Shown: piece by piece, positions 37,101 to 49,700 of the stretch
How positions within the stretch are numbered: the first letter of the stretch is position 1
Layout of the letters: each line of letters begins with the position of its first letter
Assembly: GCF_040115645.1 (NCBI RefSeq)
Contig: NC_089548.1
Span: 2,170,001 to 2,234,000, forward strand
Reading direction: 5' to 3'
Origin: Euwallacea fornicatus
Taxonomy: Eukaryota; Arthropoda; Insecta; Coleoptera; Curculionidae
Length of the DNA stretch: 64,000 bases
Made by a program: the position numbers and the translations under genes
The notes under the pieces: generated by a model
What the model saw: the letters and a program-made list of their open reading frames with translations, nothing else
Told to the model about the DNA's origin: nothing
Databases searched by the model: none

Positions 37101-40100
37101 CCAACCTCAAAAAGAACTCTCTTTCAGCTTCAATTTGCAGTTTAATATCTTTCCCACCCTCTAGATCCTTTTGAGATCGATTGATAACTCCCACATATCC
37201 CCTCTTTAGAGACAGCAATTTATTCTCTAAAACTTCTCTTGCGTCCGTGCCCTGATCCATGAGATCTAGTTTAGTTATCACTCCTATAGTCCGGAAGCCT
37301 AAAAAGTTTATGATTTAGCACTAACTCCTGCCAAGCGAGATCTTCTACCTTTAGGATCTACTTCTCTGGAGATCTGGAGAGCGTCCGAGTTGGCCAGATC
37401 ACTATTAGCAGGAGTCACTGCTAGAATGAGGCAAGAGTCACGTTTAATGTATTCTAAGATCATTTTCCTGATTTGAAGCTCGATATCTGGGGGCTGATCC
37501 CCTATGGGAATTTTTGTCATGCCTGGAAGGTCTATCAGGGTTAGGTTGAGTACTAAAAGAAGAATTGTTTTGAGGCTCATGGTTTAGCAGAGTAGCAATA
37601 AGGCTAATTTCCTGTGCTTGTCCTCGAAAATGAGAAAATCAGGCAGTGAATTTTGTATGACTAACAAATTTAGTGATGCTTGAGTCATGAGTGAGTAATT
37701 TGTATGGAGACGTATAATACCGTTTGGGGAGTAAACTTTCAAGTTTATGGGTATGTTTGAGATGCCCTTATTTCTCCCCGTGATCCTCTCAGTATCCGCT
37801 TCAATCTCTCTTCTGACCTCATTGAAATCTGAGTACTTGTGGCCTGGTTTGTGCAGGAATTCTGCATATTCTGCAAAAATGAATCATTTTCAAGATGACA
37901 GTGGCGATATTATGCAAAATCTCTACCAAATTTTGCATGTATGAGTTGCAGGATCAGTGGCCTTCTAGTCACGATGCCAGTTCCTCTAGGGAGGAAATCT
38001 CTGGAAATATTTAGATTTAATTATTACAAGATATACGGATGTAATTAGATCCATTACTATTGCTTGTAATTTTGCTATCAGATATGGGTAATAATAGATA
38101 TCGGAGATAGGCAAAGTTTTTAATAAGTATGACAATTCCTGGTATTTACACAGCATCTGCTAAACAAAAACCATGTTTGCTCCTATGAATTCAATTTCTA
38201 TAACTTGCGAAAATGACGTTCTGCTGCCTCTTTTCAATTTTTGTAGTGACTATTTAATTACGCTACCAGAAAGTTAAATATAATAAATAAACAAAAGCGA
38301 AAGTTTAAAAATCAATAAAATAAAAAAAATAAAAAGGGTATTTGGGGCCTATGGATATATAATTTGTTCAAGATAAGGATGTTCAGCAAGGAAATTTTGT
38401 ACAGCCTTAATTTCATTCTGTGTCATTTGGTTTGCTCCGAATGATTTTTAACTTTTTTCTAAATACGACCCTGGTAGATTTTTGTCAATTTTAAGACATT
38501 TTAACAATTATTCTACGTACCTTCCTAACTTATGCATACCTAGTTAACATTACCAAAACTTAACACCTTTTTTTTTATTTATCCTACGTTACCTAAATTA
38601 TCGAATTTTTCAAACAAGTGTCCATTATTTGCTAACAACGAACATCTCCTGAGTCTTGCAGCTTAATCTTTAATAACATATTTGTTTGGTGAAAAGCTTT
38701 AAGAATGTCCTTTCGCAGTTCTCTGTTGTCCAACATGATTTGTGATATACATAGGATCAAACCAAAAAATTTTACAGAGCCATGTTTGGAGAACGGGCTG
38801 GCCGAGGATCGTTCGAATGGGTGCCCATTTATGTTCCAGGAAATTTATGTGATAGATCTTCCTGGATCGTTCTGTTGGAACTAACAGTCATGTGTTAAAG
38901 CAAACATGATAATATTTAAGACAATTTTGCAGCGTCAGTGCAAAATACCAATTTGTTGAATACAGCAAAGACATAAAAACGCTATAAAATTAACTCTTGA
39001 GCTATAGAACACGGTCTTTGCAAATTTCAGGAAAATTTCCATGTATTTTTATTGGCCACGAAGGTCAGGATGATGCCTATTCTGACCTTCATTAATATAT
39101 AGACTACATACTGTACGAACATAAAGAAAGTGGTAATAAATATTTCTCGCAAATTACTAAATCTAGGAAAAAGGGCTAAGACACGTGTTGTAATAGTTTT
39201 TTTGCTTCTGCTATACGAGTTTTTCTGATTATAACAGTAGATAGGCCGTTATTTTTGAAACTTAATATCTTACAATATTACATTTTTAGAAGATCTGCTT
39301 AATTTTCAAAAATTTCATTATGTGGCACGTTCTATGTCTGTCCTAATTTGTTCTTGAATTTATAAGGAGACCCGGCAGAAATGAAAGGACCCACCAAAAT
39401 TCTGTTCCTCAAACCTTCCAATTGGTCCACTATATAGTTAAATATTGAAAGAACTTTGGACTTGAACTAAATACAACCGGGGTTCCAGATGTAACGTGCC
39501 CTTATGCTATATGCGTCAACATTTTCGTAATATACTCAACATAGCTACACTTTGGTATCCATTATTTTCAGATAAGTGTTAAGTTTCGTGAAATGACCAC
39601 TATTGTAATACTTCGTTAACAAATTAATCTGATGAGATAAAAACAGATGAACTTTTCTCATTAGGGTACGCCACAAAAACAGAGCCGTAATAAGATTTTT
39701 AGTACAGTATGTTTAGATTTTCAAATTCTCTGCTCAATTCCAAACATTTTTGCCTATCCTGAAACGTTTATGCTTATTTATTTTTATGGTTATAGGGAGT
39801 AAATATTTATTTTTTGCCTTAAAAAGAATCAACAGAAATTTACTCGCTTTGCAGTTTATTTTGATGCGACTGAATTCCGCGTTCGCATCAGTTAACGCAT
39901 TAATAATTATTATTTCCACCAGTGTTGCTTGAAAGTTGGCTTAAGTAAAGAAACAATATGTAATTTGTTTAATCGAGTGTCACTCAATGGCACTTGCGCA
40001 AATGACCTTTAAGATAATTTGGTTGTTATCTAAATGAATCGATGTCCGTAAAATTTCGATAATACATTTCAGTGTACGTTCATGAGTTTAGGTGCGATGG

Positions 40101-40331
40101 AAATATAATAACACCCATGTGCTGATTATCGGATGTCTCATATATTTTATTAAAAATAGATACGCACCTGCCTACGAAATTCTCCAAGACCGAACTTTTT
40201 CCGGCACTTTGCCCCCCCACTACCGCGATTTGAGGCAAATCCACAGTCAAATTAACACCCAGTCTTGTGAAGGCATCTTGCAACTTATTCACCACGTATA
40301 TTAGCTGTTCCATCCCTAAATTCCCAGACAT
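34175..40331 (-). CDS. Dynamin (shibire-type GTPase) with a very short proline-rich tail
   Basis: Large GTPase that constricts and cuts endocytic vesicle necks. Exons on the minus strand, in order: 40168-40331, 37927-38000, 37721-37870, 37349-37552, 37106-37298, 36828-37037, 36449-36656, 35705-35842, 35490-35647, 35149-35443, 34981-35097, 34726-34929, 34498-34678, 34175-34245. All junctions are GT-AG and in phase; the product is 788 residues. GTPase motifs: GGQSAGKSS (39-47), PRGTGIVTR (switch 1), DLPG (137-140), TKLD (206-209). A stalk follows, then a PH domain from about 521 to 635 (GNQVIRKG, FWFVLTSENLAW, LLRAGVYPE) and a GED at about 640-740 (LKRQVEVIRNLVDSY). After the GED only a short tail ends TRPAPPPPPGTY. 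Shibire and vertebrate dynamins carry about 100 more proline-rich residues. The sequence looks diverged from shibire, so it may be a paralogue; no symbol is assigned for that reason. Confidence 0.95.
35887..36335. repeat. Higher-order tandem repeat in dynamin intron 7
   Basis: Monomers of about 87-95 bases start gtttaacgccacaattcgag (35891), gtttaatgccagaattcagg (35986), gtttaacgccgcaattcgag (36073), gtttaatgccagaattcagg (about 36170) and a decayed gtttaacgccaaagttctga (about 36316). Alternate monomers are most alike, giving a 182-base higher-order period (ccgaatctcg at 35919 and at 36101). Confidence 0.85.
38001..40167. other. Dynamin intron 1 (about 2.2 kb)
   Basis: AT-rich intron between the P-loop exon and the switch-1 exon. 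It holds a transposase relic at about 38.6-38.9 kb. The remaining frames (for example 39734-39932 on both strands) are short and unrecognised. Confidence 0.6.
38640..38900 (-). pseudogene. Transposase relic (third-Asp block)
   Basis: The minus strand, with stops, reads NDPRPARSPNMAL, a stop, then NFLV. This lines up with the WPARSPDLTPVDYHIW block of DDE_3 transposases such as the one at 25 kb. A further run, RTFLKLFTKQ, leads to a possible C-terminal tail near 38.65 kb. Only this block is recognisable, so extent and family are uncertain. Confidence 0.45.
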
Positions 40332-42173
40332 CTTTTACGAATATATGACGATGCAGTTCAACTCACGAGTGCGTTGCCAATGCAACAAATAACATCAAAT
40401 AATCCTTTTTGTTTATTCACTACCAACATGCCTTTAAGCGAAAATGAAACTAATCAGAGTTGCTGTTAGTGAGTCACTGATGCGTTTTTACTTAATTATT
40501 ACTAATGGCTGAACTGAGGCGCGCACATCGTGTAGAACTGCTGCAACAAACGGTGACGAACTGCTATCATATGAAATTTAATTTTCGTGTTATCATCAAA
40601 TGAAATCAGCAGGCTCCTCTCTCCCTAGTCTAGAATCATAAGGATCTAGCTCGTAGATTATGATTTCTCATCACATATTCGGAATTGGTTTTTCATCCTA
40701 TTGAAGTCCTTGGCGCGTTCGATGTCTATTCATTTGGCTATAAATAATAGTTCATTAATACCGAACGAGGAACAGACGAGAGAGGCGCATGTATTACTTT
40801 TTCGAATCAGGTACTTATGGAGCAACGTTGGTTGCAGAACCACGTGTCAGATCAAAGTCCGCGATATTGATCTCTTATCTTGTCCCAAACCGCGCAAATC
40901 TTTAAAAGATAATCAGAATAAAAAGTCGTAAGAGGTTTTAATTAAATGCTCTCTCGCATGGTTTACTGCATTATTTCCACTGCCGCTGTTACATACCTTG
41001 TCCCTTCTCTGACGGAGAATTTGACTACTATGAAACGGCGAAAATTAGAAGCAAAAGCAAGTTTATAAAAACTAGAATAATGTTCCCGAAAGAATCTTGA
41101 CGTCCCGATCCATGTCCTGAACTTATGTCCGAGGAATCGTGCCGAAATGGTGACCGCCCACTGGACAAATTTCTACCTCATACCCAAATCAGGGTCGTAT
41201 CTAGTAACTTTTTTTGCAGAGTTTGTGCCTTTTCCGATTTGACATATTTTCAATGTGTGACGTATTTTCGAAGGAATTTCAGCAATCTGGGGAACAATCT
41301 ACGCGAAATTTGCAATGTAGGAGCTGAGTTAGGAGTGCATCCATCGACACGCTGCTTCGACCGGGGAGCAGACGCAGTTTTGGTGCGGATAACAAAAAGA
41401 GGCATCTATATAATTGTTAATAAATGTTTAGTCTATTTAATTTTCAACACAAAAATTCCATTTCAAACTCAAATCAGGATCGCCCCCAGTAACTTTTCTT
41501 TTTAAGGGGTGCGATTTTTTTTCTTTTGAAAAAATTTACGGCGTGTGACTTACTATTAGTGTAGGAACCGTGAAAATGTGGTAACCAAACAACTCGAAAT
41601 TCCTGAGGTGGGAACTAAGACAGGGTTGCACCTCGCGATAAACGACCCTTTAAATAATGTTTTTGTTCAATAATTTATTTAAAATTTGTTCTATTATTAA
41701 ATTATATCTATATATTTATATTTTAGTCATTAAAGGGTAAATCGAACTGTTTCCTCGTCAATTAAAGACACTGAACAATTATGGAATTACTAATCAAGCA
41801 AAAATACACAAATTCGAAAGTACCTTTGGACCGCCACGTTATAAATCCACCGCTCTCTTTATCAGGACCACATGTGTTTATTGTCATTGTTCTTGGTAAA
41901 ATTCGCGGCACATTCATAATGTGGCCCTAAACAAAGATATTTTTCAATAAGGCAAAGCCGCAGATGCTTCAGCATCTTTCAGCTAATAAAAAAATTAATT
42001 GTTTATGAAACTAAAAGTAAATCTAACGACGTCAAATAAATATGGAAAACATTATGGCAAAGAATTACAATAAATCTAATACCTTCGGGAAAATATCGTT
42101 ATACAATACAAAAATCAAAATTAATACTACGGTTTGCTCCATTTTAGTTTTACCCTTGTAGGTAAAAGTTATC

Positions 42174-42261
42174 TACAGGGCGTCCAAAAATGCCGTAAGG
42201 ACATCATATGTTACATTGAAATAAACCGAAGTTTAGATTTTTTTTGGGCGCTCTGTGTACA
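42174..42261. mobile_element. Miniature inverted-repeat element, about 88 bp
   Basis: The left end is tacagggcgtccaaaaatg. The right end, as reverse complement, is tgtacacagagcgcccaaaa. The pair leaves a very short interior. No coding content. Confidence 0.55.
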
Positions 42262-43229
42262 TATCATTTTTCACTAGAAGTAAAATTTGTACACTAGAAT
42301 TTTACTCAAACACCCCTTTACGTACTATTGGTTTAGACATTCGCTCTGAAATCACTCGCAAGGAGGTACTTTTCGTCAAGTGAAAGAACCTACATAGAAA
42401 TGAAATCACACTGCTCTTTCAACCCGAATATTGTCAGTTTCAAAATTTACAATATGTACTTACTACCTACATATATACAAGGTGAGTGGGTTTGTATTAG
42501 ACTCTGGCAGTCGATGGAGAACTCTACTTTGAGCTAAGTATGACATAAACGTATGTCGGAAAATCCTGTTTTTGAGACACTGGGTATCTATGAAATCTTT
42601 CTTGTAGGTTATGTTTCATGCGTCGTTAATCCTAGTTTTGTTATCGCTGCTATGTATATATCGCGGTGCGCCACTGACTTTTTATTTTTAAACAGTTTGG
42701 CGCGTTCTTTAATAAAGAAACTTCTTAGCTGTTAGATGTTTTTGCTATCTTAATTAGTTTTCTAGCTATTTAAGTGAAAAATTACTAATTTACGGTGGCC
42801 TTTCTAGCCATTTCCAAATTCTGACGAATCAAGGGCGACTCATACTATCGGTTAGGTCAAATATTTTGGACTCATTTGAGGCAGTTTATTCACATCAGCG
42901 AGCACGGTCAAAGGACACAAAATGAGTGTTTCGCGTAACAACAGCTCATCTGACCTGATTTGACGCGGCTTGACCGAGAAAGCGAATCGTCCTTTAAAGT
43001 AAGGACGGAGAGTTTTTACCTTTCATTCTAAAATATCTTAATATATGTTACATATTCGAAGAAATAGAGCGGAAAAAAAATTCTAAATTCAACAGAGAAT
43101 CCTCAATTATAAATAGCCAGTGACGTACTTGAAAAAGTTCCTGATGGCGAAAGGGGGCTCAATCTTGCCGGTTGATTTTAAAATCGTTTTAACATAACAG
43201 ATCATCCAGAGCAAATTACAGTAAAAATT

Positions 43230-43412
43230 TGAGCAAATTATCTCCAAAGTTGTATGAGGTGAATACTTTAGAAAATCTCAAACTTTGGCATCCTGCATCT
43301 AAGAAATCAGGGGTTTCTCGACGTGTATGTTACATATGTACATTTACGTAAAATAATGTTCCCCAACCCACGCCAGTCTTGCTAGCATAAACTGGTTCAC
43401 CCCGTATAGCAT
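43230..43412. repeat. Dispersed repeat, copy 1
   Basis: It contains ctcaaactttggcatcctgc...aatcaggggttt...gctagcataaactggttcac and ends caccccgtatagc. A diverged, shorter copy occurs at 56750-56882 in the same orientation. The end resembles the CACCCTGTATA termini of other elements here. Confidence 0.55.
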
Positions 43413-43714
43413 TTCCTAGCGATACTTTACATATCAAAATGAGTAGCTCAATCGAAAAAATTCTAAATTTTTGATGAAATTCGAGCAAATCAGTATTCGG
43501 ACGGTGTCAGATAATTCGAACTGATAAAATGTTCTGTACATGCTTATAGCGATTTGCTCTGCGAGAGTATTCATGTGCATTGAAACTCACGGAGAAACAT
43601 AAACCTTTACGTATCAAACTCGCTTGAACAGCATTTAAGCCTTCTTGCAAATTATATTTCAATTTTCATATAAATCATTGTCTATGATTATTCTCTTATC
43701 CACGTTTATCACAC

Positions 43715-46700
43715 TTAAATGAGCTCTGTGACGTAGTCAGCTTGAGCAACCCTATTTGGATGGCCCCTCAGCGACCCGTATTCGCTGCCAGCGTCACTAA
43801 GCTGATCAGGAACCTGGAACGTCGAACCCTGGAACCCCATTGCGGACTCGTAGTACTAAAAAAAATGGGAAGACCTTTTAGAACTTTATCTATTTTCTAG
43901 ATTAGCACTACTGACATTGGGGGCATTTCGCAAGGAACTATTGTTACTCCCAGGCTGCTGCTGAGCTATTCTAGATAACGTGGCGTACTCGCCCAGATCA
44001 TCCCCTGGTCCCGGGGAAGCTAGGTTCGACAACTGTCGCTTATGAGGATGCTGTATGGTCGCGTATGTGTTGTCCTCCTGAGAAATATTTGAGAGCTCTT
44101 TTGGTGAAAAGAAGACAAGTGTTAGGTGTTAGTTTGAGTTAGGCAGACCCCAGGAATATCCACTTTTAGTTGGTTAACTGCTGTCTTCATGGATATACCC
44201 AGGGTAATAAAATATTAAATTGTTAATAATGCTGGAAAAGCTATTTTCGGACAAAGTGAGGATTTTTAGTAAGGATAAAGCTCACCGGCATGTTGTCCGC
44301 ACTACTTCGCCTGTTGGTCGGTCCTAATTCAGGTTCGTTGAACACCTGCATCGTGAGTTCTTGTTCCTCGTATAGCTTCAGTTTCCTGCAACAAATTGAA
44401 CTGTTAGTGCTATGAAAATTCATGAAAATGGATAAGTAAAAGTAAGATCAACAAGTGGGAAAGGATTTTTAGTTCTTTATATTTTTGTAGACATTTTGAG
44501 TCATCCTGTAGGGAAATTCTATCGACATTAATCAATTTTTTTCGTTACTCATGGAAGACCATGCGAAGATTTTTATGGCTGCGAAAGACGTATGCGGACT
44601 ATATCCTTTGTCAAGACTTTATGACTTTAAATTGGTCATGTATCCATATCCATGTTTCGCCGCATCCCAAACCAACCTCAGCGTGCTATATCAAAGGTAA
44701 CCTTAACCAACACTTACTGCTCGATCCACAGTGGATTTTCCGTTGTAGTTAAATCATCGATGATTGCTTTTTTGATCAGCGCATCTTTCTTCTTCAAATC
44801 ATCGGAGGGCGATATCACCCAATGTCTCAGACAACAGCAGACAATAATGAACGAGGTCACTCCCACGAAGAGGACGATCATCAGGGCGATGAGGGCTGCC
44901 AGAGCTGGATCGAAAGAGTCCTCTTTTTCCTACAATAATCAGGCTTTGTAATGAATATACAAATACTGGGAATTGCACTTACTTGAGCAAAAGCTGGGAC
45001 AACATTTTCAATGGCGAAGCCCGCGTAATAATCTTTGAGAAAGTCATATTCTGAATCGACGATTTTTAGCACTTCTGGTACTGAGACTATAGAGCTTGTA
45101 GCAGAATCCACTGCCAGGATGTACATGTCAGTCCTATTCACACAATTTTAAAGCTTTTAAAAATTTGAAGCATTTATACCCACCAATCCTCATTTTTTCT
45201 CCCACCGTTCCCCACATGAAATCGGATTTCATCGATGATGATTAGGAATTGGGTGGCATTGCTCAACTCCGTAATGATCTCGTCCTTCTCTTTTAATACT
45301 TCGTCTTTAGGCCTAGATAGGATTACCCTGATTAGTTGTTCAGGCTCGAACACCCATACGTGGACCTGGGTGTAAGCCTCTCTCTCAGGGAACCCATTTT
45401 CCCTAGCCACGATATCAACCACGAACCGATGTTGATTGTTTTCTGCCAGATAAGTGGCGGTATACACCTCCCCACGTTGACTGATATTGAAGGGAGACGG
45501 AATTATCGAGCCAGAGCTTTTGTGGGAACGGTACTTGTAGAGATTTGAAGCTTTGATATAATAGGTGAGGGAGCCATTGATGCCATTATCTGGATCAAAA
45601 GCTGTTACGTTGACTACGAATTGGTTAACGTTGGCCATGGCGTTGACCGCCGCATGATAAACTGGACTCCTAAAGTAGGGTTCGTTGTCGTTCAAGTCCA
45701 GAATAGTCACTACAGCGTGGGCGATGCTCTTGTCTTGCAGCAGTCCCATTTTCTCCATTTCCACGACCTTCTCATCGGTAGCATAGAAATTCGGGTCATT
45801 ATTAGCCACAATCACCAAATCGTACTCATCCCTGCTTTCCCTATCGAACGACTTTAGAGCGTACAAATTTCCAGTGGCTTTATTCATTTTGAAAGCACCA
45901 TCCTCATTTCCTGTTAGAATGTAATAGTAAACTGCTGCATGCTTGCCTTCGTCCCGGTCTAAGGCTTGAACATGCCCTAAATGAATTCCCCATTAGCACA
46001 TAGTAATTTAATTTGATTAATTTTCAAAAACCTATTAAAGTCTCTAATTCGTTGTTTTCAGTTATATAAAAGTGATAAGGATTGGCCGCTACAGATCCAG
46101 GGAACTCTGGCCGATTGTCGTTTTCGTCCACCAATAGAACCGTCAAGTGGCGCTCCTCTTGGTACCATTTGGGGCTCCCATGATCGCGAGCCACCAGAGT
46201 CAGCTGTTTCCACAAAAATCTGATAAACTGAAATCCAAACTGAGCTCGAAACGCACTTACCTCATACCTGGATTTCTCCTCTCTATCTAAATCCCTCTTG
46301 AGTTTCAGCTCCCCGTTTTTCTCGTCGATGACGAAATTGTCAGTTTCCTGTAGCATCTGATCATTGACCTTCAAATGATAAGTCACACGACCATTTTCAC
46401 CCTGATCTTTGTCTGTAGCTTTAACGATGAGCACGACTAGCCCCTTTGAAGCTGCGTTCTGAAGTTTATACTTGGGTTGAAAAGCATAAATGCACGAAAA
46501 CTGGGGGTCTAACCTCAAGAACGTCTACTGTGGAGTTTGGCAGGAATGGCATCACAAAAACTGGTTTGTGATCATTAATGTTTATCACGTGCACGGTGAG
46601 AGAGGCTGTGTCACTGAGATCTCCATTTCCAGCTCCATCTCTAGCTTCCACTGTTAGGTGGAAGGTTTTGGTTTGTCCTAGAAGGGACTTGTGGGCGTAT

Positions 46701-49700
46701 AGAATTCCTGTGTCCAAGCCAATGAGGAAAACGTCTAGAAGAATTATTTTTTAATGTGATTAATTCATTTTTTCAAATTATATTGGACGTTTGCCGTATT
46801 CAGGAAGTCAATGACATATTATAATATACCATGCATATACAGGGTGCCCCTTTTTGCAGTGTACCCATTTGGAGTTCCGGAACCATAAAATATATGAAGT
46901 GTATTAAATTGGAGTACAGTTGTGCAATTCCAAGTTCGAGAGTATGTCGTTTAAAAATTTGAAAAATTTATACGTCCTTCGAAGATATTTAAAAACAACA
47001 GGAGTTTTTGAAAAATGATTACTTTTTTCTTTAACTTATTCGGAGAGAAAAATCAAAATTATTGACACTTCATCAGTGCAACTTTTCCTTGTCTACAACG
47101 TGACGATCTCATGTTTGAAATGCGACGTTTCGGTTCCCGACAACCATCATCAACTTCATTTTTTCTTATGGGTGCTACTTTGAATTTTCACATTTTTGAA
47201 TTCAGTTATTTTTTCTGTTTATAATGATATGCCACATGTTACCGTTCATTCTGGCAGTTTGATAGAAATATTGAAAACCGCCTGTTGTGCGTTGTTTAAA
47301 AAATTGGGATTTGTCACATTTCCACCAAATCGCAAGACTGAATCCTAACATATGACACATTAGTATAAACAGAAAAAATGGCTGAATTCAAAAACATAGC
47401 GCCCTTAAGAAAAACCAAAGTTGAGGATGGTTGAGAAACACTGAAACGTCGGATTCCAAATATAAAATCGCCACATTATGGCAAAGGAAAAGTTCCAGTA
47501 ATGAAGTGTCAATAATTTTAAATTATCTCCTCAAATGTGCTGAAAAAAATATAAAAACGTCTTTTTCAAAATCTCCGTTTCTAATACCTTCGAAAATCAT
47601 CTCCATTTTTATAAATTTTGAAAGGACATATTCTTAAACTCCAAATAGCGCTGCTTTGCCGGCTTCACATCTCTTGTAATTTCCGAGATTCCTCGTGATC
47701 CAGTTGCAGAGACGGATATCCAGCATATGTGCACTATATTACGATACATTGATGACTTGTTAGTCACTGCCTTAACCAGAATTTCAATGATCAAAAGGAC
47801 AAAAATAATTTTTACAAATTAATTTCTTGTTCTTTGACCATTACAAAGATGGAAACCAGTACCATTATCATTTCCTGATATTATATCATAATGGACGTTG
47901 CCATTGATCCCAGAATCCATATCGGTGGCATTCAGTTGAATAAGGGGTACTGGGGGGTTAAGCCTAACATCTTCCATGACGTCAGCTTCGTATGATTGGC
48001 TGCTGAATTTAGGGGCATTGTCATTTAGGTCGTTGATGGTTATGTACACTGGAACCGACATTGACCTTCTGATGTTAGTAGGGGCTTTATCGCGAGCTGT
48101 AACATAGACACCTGTAGTTAGTGTGCAATATCATAAATTTGGATACTCACCTACAACCTGTAAGACGCACTCAGTGATTTTCTCATGATCCAGAAAGTTA
48201 GAATTTGTCACGCTAATTTCTCCACTCTTTGAGTCAATACCGAAATTCTCATTGTGCTCTCCAGTAAGCTCGTAAACAACTTCCCCATATTCCCCTGCAT
48301 CTTTATCTACGGCTTTAACATGAAGCAGAATAGTGCCGTTTGGGGAATTCTCGTCAATGGAGACGTTATAGGTTTTTTCCGTGAACACTGGGTCATGGTC
48401 GTTAAGGTTGATTACTTTGACTCGAACCAAGGCTGAGACATTGAGTTGGGGCAAGCCACTGTCGTAGGCCCAAACGGTAAAGTTGAGGTTCTTGGTTTGC
48501 TCATAGTCGATTCTCTTCTTAATCTGCACGATCCCAGTCCCCTGATTGATCCTGAAGTACTCACTCTCAGGGTCAATGGCGTATTCGGCAATGTCCGAAT
48601 CCTCATCGAAGGCCTTGTAAGTGGCCACTATAGTGTCCACTGGTAACTCTTCTTTAATTTCCAGGTAATATTCGGGATGATCCAGAGTCCAAGGAGGCAC
48701 GAAGTTCGGAGGGGAGTCATTGATGTCTTGGATAGTTATAACTAGAATAATAGCGATTATATAAAAATACTTTGAAGCGAAAATTTGTTAATTCGAGATA
48801 CCCAAAAGTCCTTGTCCTTGCTGCACAGTAGGTGCAGTGATGTCAGTCACCAAAACTGGAATTCTGACCAAGGCAGCCACATCGCGCTGCAAACTATTGG
48901 CCACAGACACTCTTCCTGAGTCTTTATCAACCGAAAAAAATTCTTTGTAGAGGTCACTTCCAAAAACTTCATTTCCGTGCTTGTCCAAGGCGGTAATGGG
49001 TTCGGTTGCAGCGAAGTTTAAGGCCTCAGAAATATTTACATCAGGATCCAATGCCACCAATGTATGGATTATAGACCCCACAGTTGCATCTTCCATCACT
49101 TCAGCTTTCTGGGTTGTAGGCACAAAATAGGGCAATTTATCGTTGGTGTTGATAACTTTAATGGTCAAAGACGCAGTGCCTGTCAAGGCTGGCTCTCCAT
49201 GGTCTATGGCTAAGATTTCAATATTGTACGTATTTCTTCTATCGAAGTCTAATTTGGAGACAACGTATATCGCTCCAGTGGTGTTGTCGATTTTAAAGTC
49301 CCCATTGGTGCCTTTGGAGAGGGAGTATTCAATTTCTGCGTTTTCTCCCGTGTCCGCGTCTGTGGCTTGGACTTCCAGCAAACTTGAGCCTATTGTTGAT
49401 TAAGTTTAAGTTTTAAGTTAGTTCTACTCCATGAAAAAGCTTTTTTTTTGTATTATACGGGGTATCCGAGAAGCCTGTATGTAATAAAGGATATCCCAAA
49501 AAGAGCCCTCTATATTTAAATCGCACATAAAACATTTTTTTATTCGAGTTAGTAGGAATTCGACTGAAGATTGATGTTAACATAACTTTAACTATGCTTT
49601 TGGATCCATTGTTCAAAAATCCCAACGGGTTAGTTCAGGTCAGCTCAAAGGCCAATTTAAATTAAAATTCAGAAAAAAATAGTGAACAGATAAATAACTA

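Larger units (their letters stand above)
40332..43714. other. Intergenic DNA between cadherin 3' end and dynamin 5' end
   Basis: It should contain the cadherin 3' UTR (upper end) and the dynamin promoter (lower end), both on the minus strand. A diverged direct repeat of about 45 bases recurs at about 41170 (acccaaatcagggtcgtatc then tagtaacttttt) and 41455 (actcaaatcaggatcgcccc then cagtaacttttc), 285 bases apart. The 126-codon plus frame at 41125-41505 spans these repeats and has no recognised domain. A candidate minus-strand AATAAA lies near 42681-42686. Confidence 0.45.

Noticed and set aside
37308..37580. ATG at 37580 (MSLKTILLLVLN) as a separate start
   Set aside because: Intron sequence read into dynamin exon 4; the gene starts at 40331 with the P-loop exon.
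41125..41505. 126-codon plus-strand frame
   Set aside because: Spans a diverged direct repeat and shows no known domain.
44561..44951. Plus-strand frames over the cadherin 3' exons
   Set aside because: Shadows of the minus-strand exons encoding the membrane span and tail.
49440..49510. TATACGGGGTATCC followed by GGATATCCC as a tiny MITE
   Set aside because: The matching part is too short and the outer bases do not pair.
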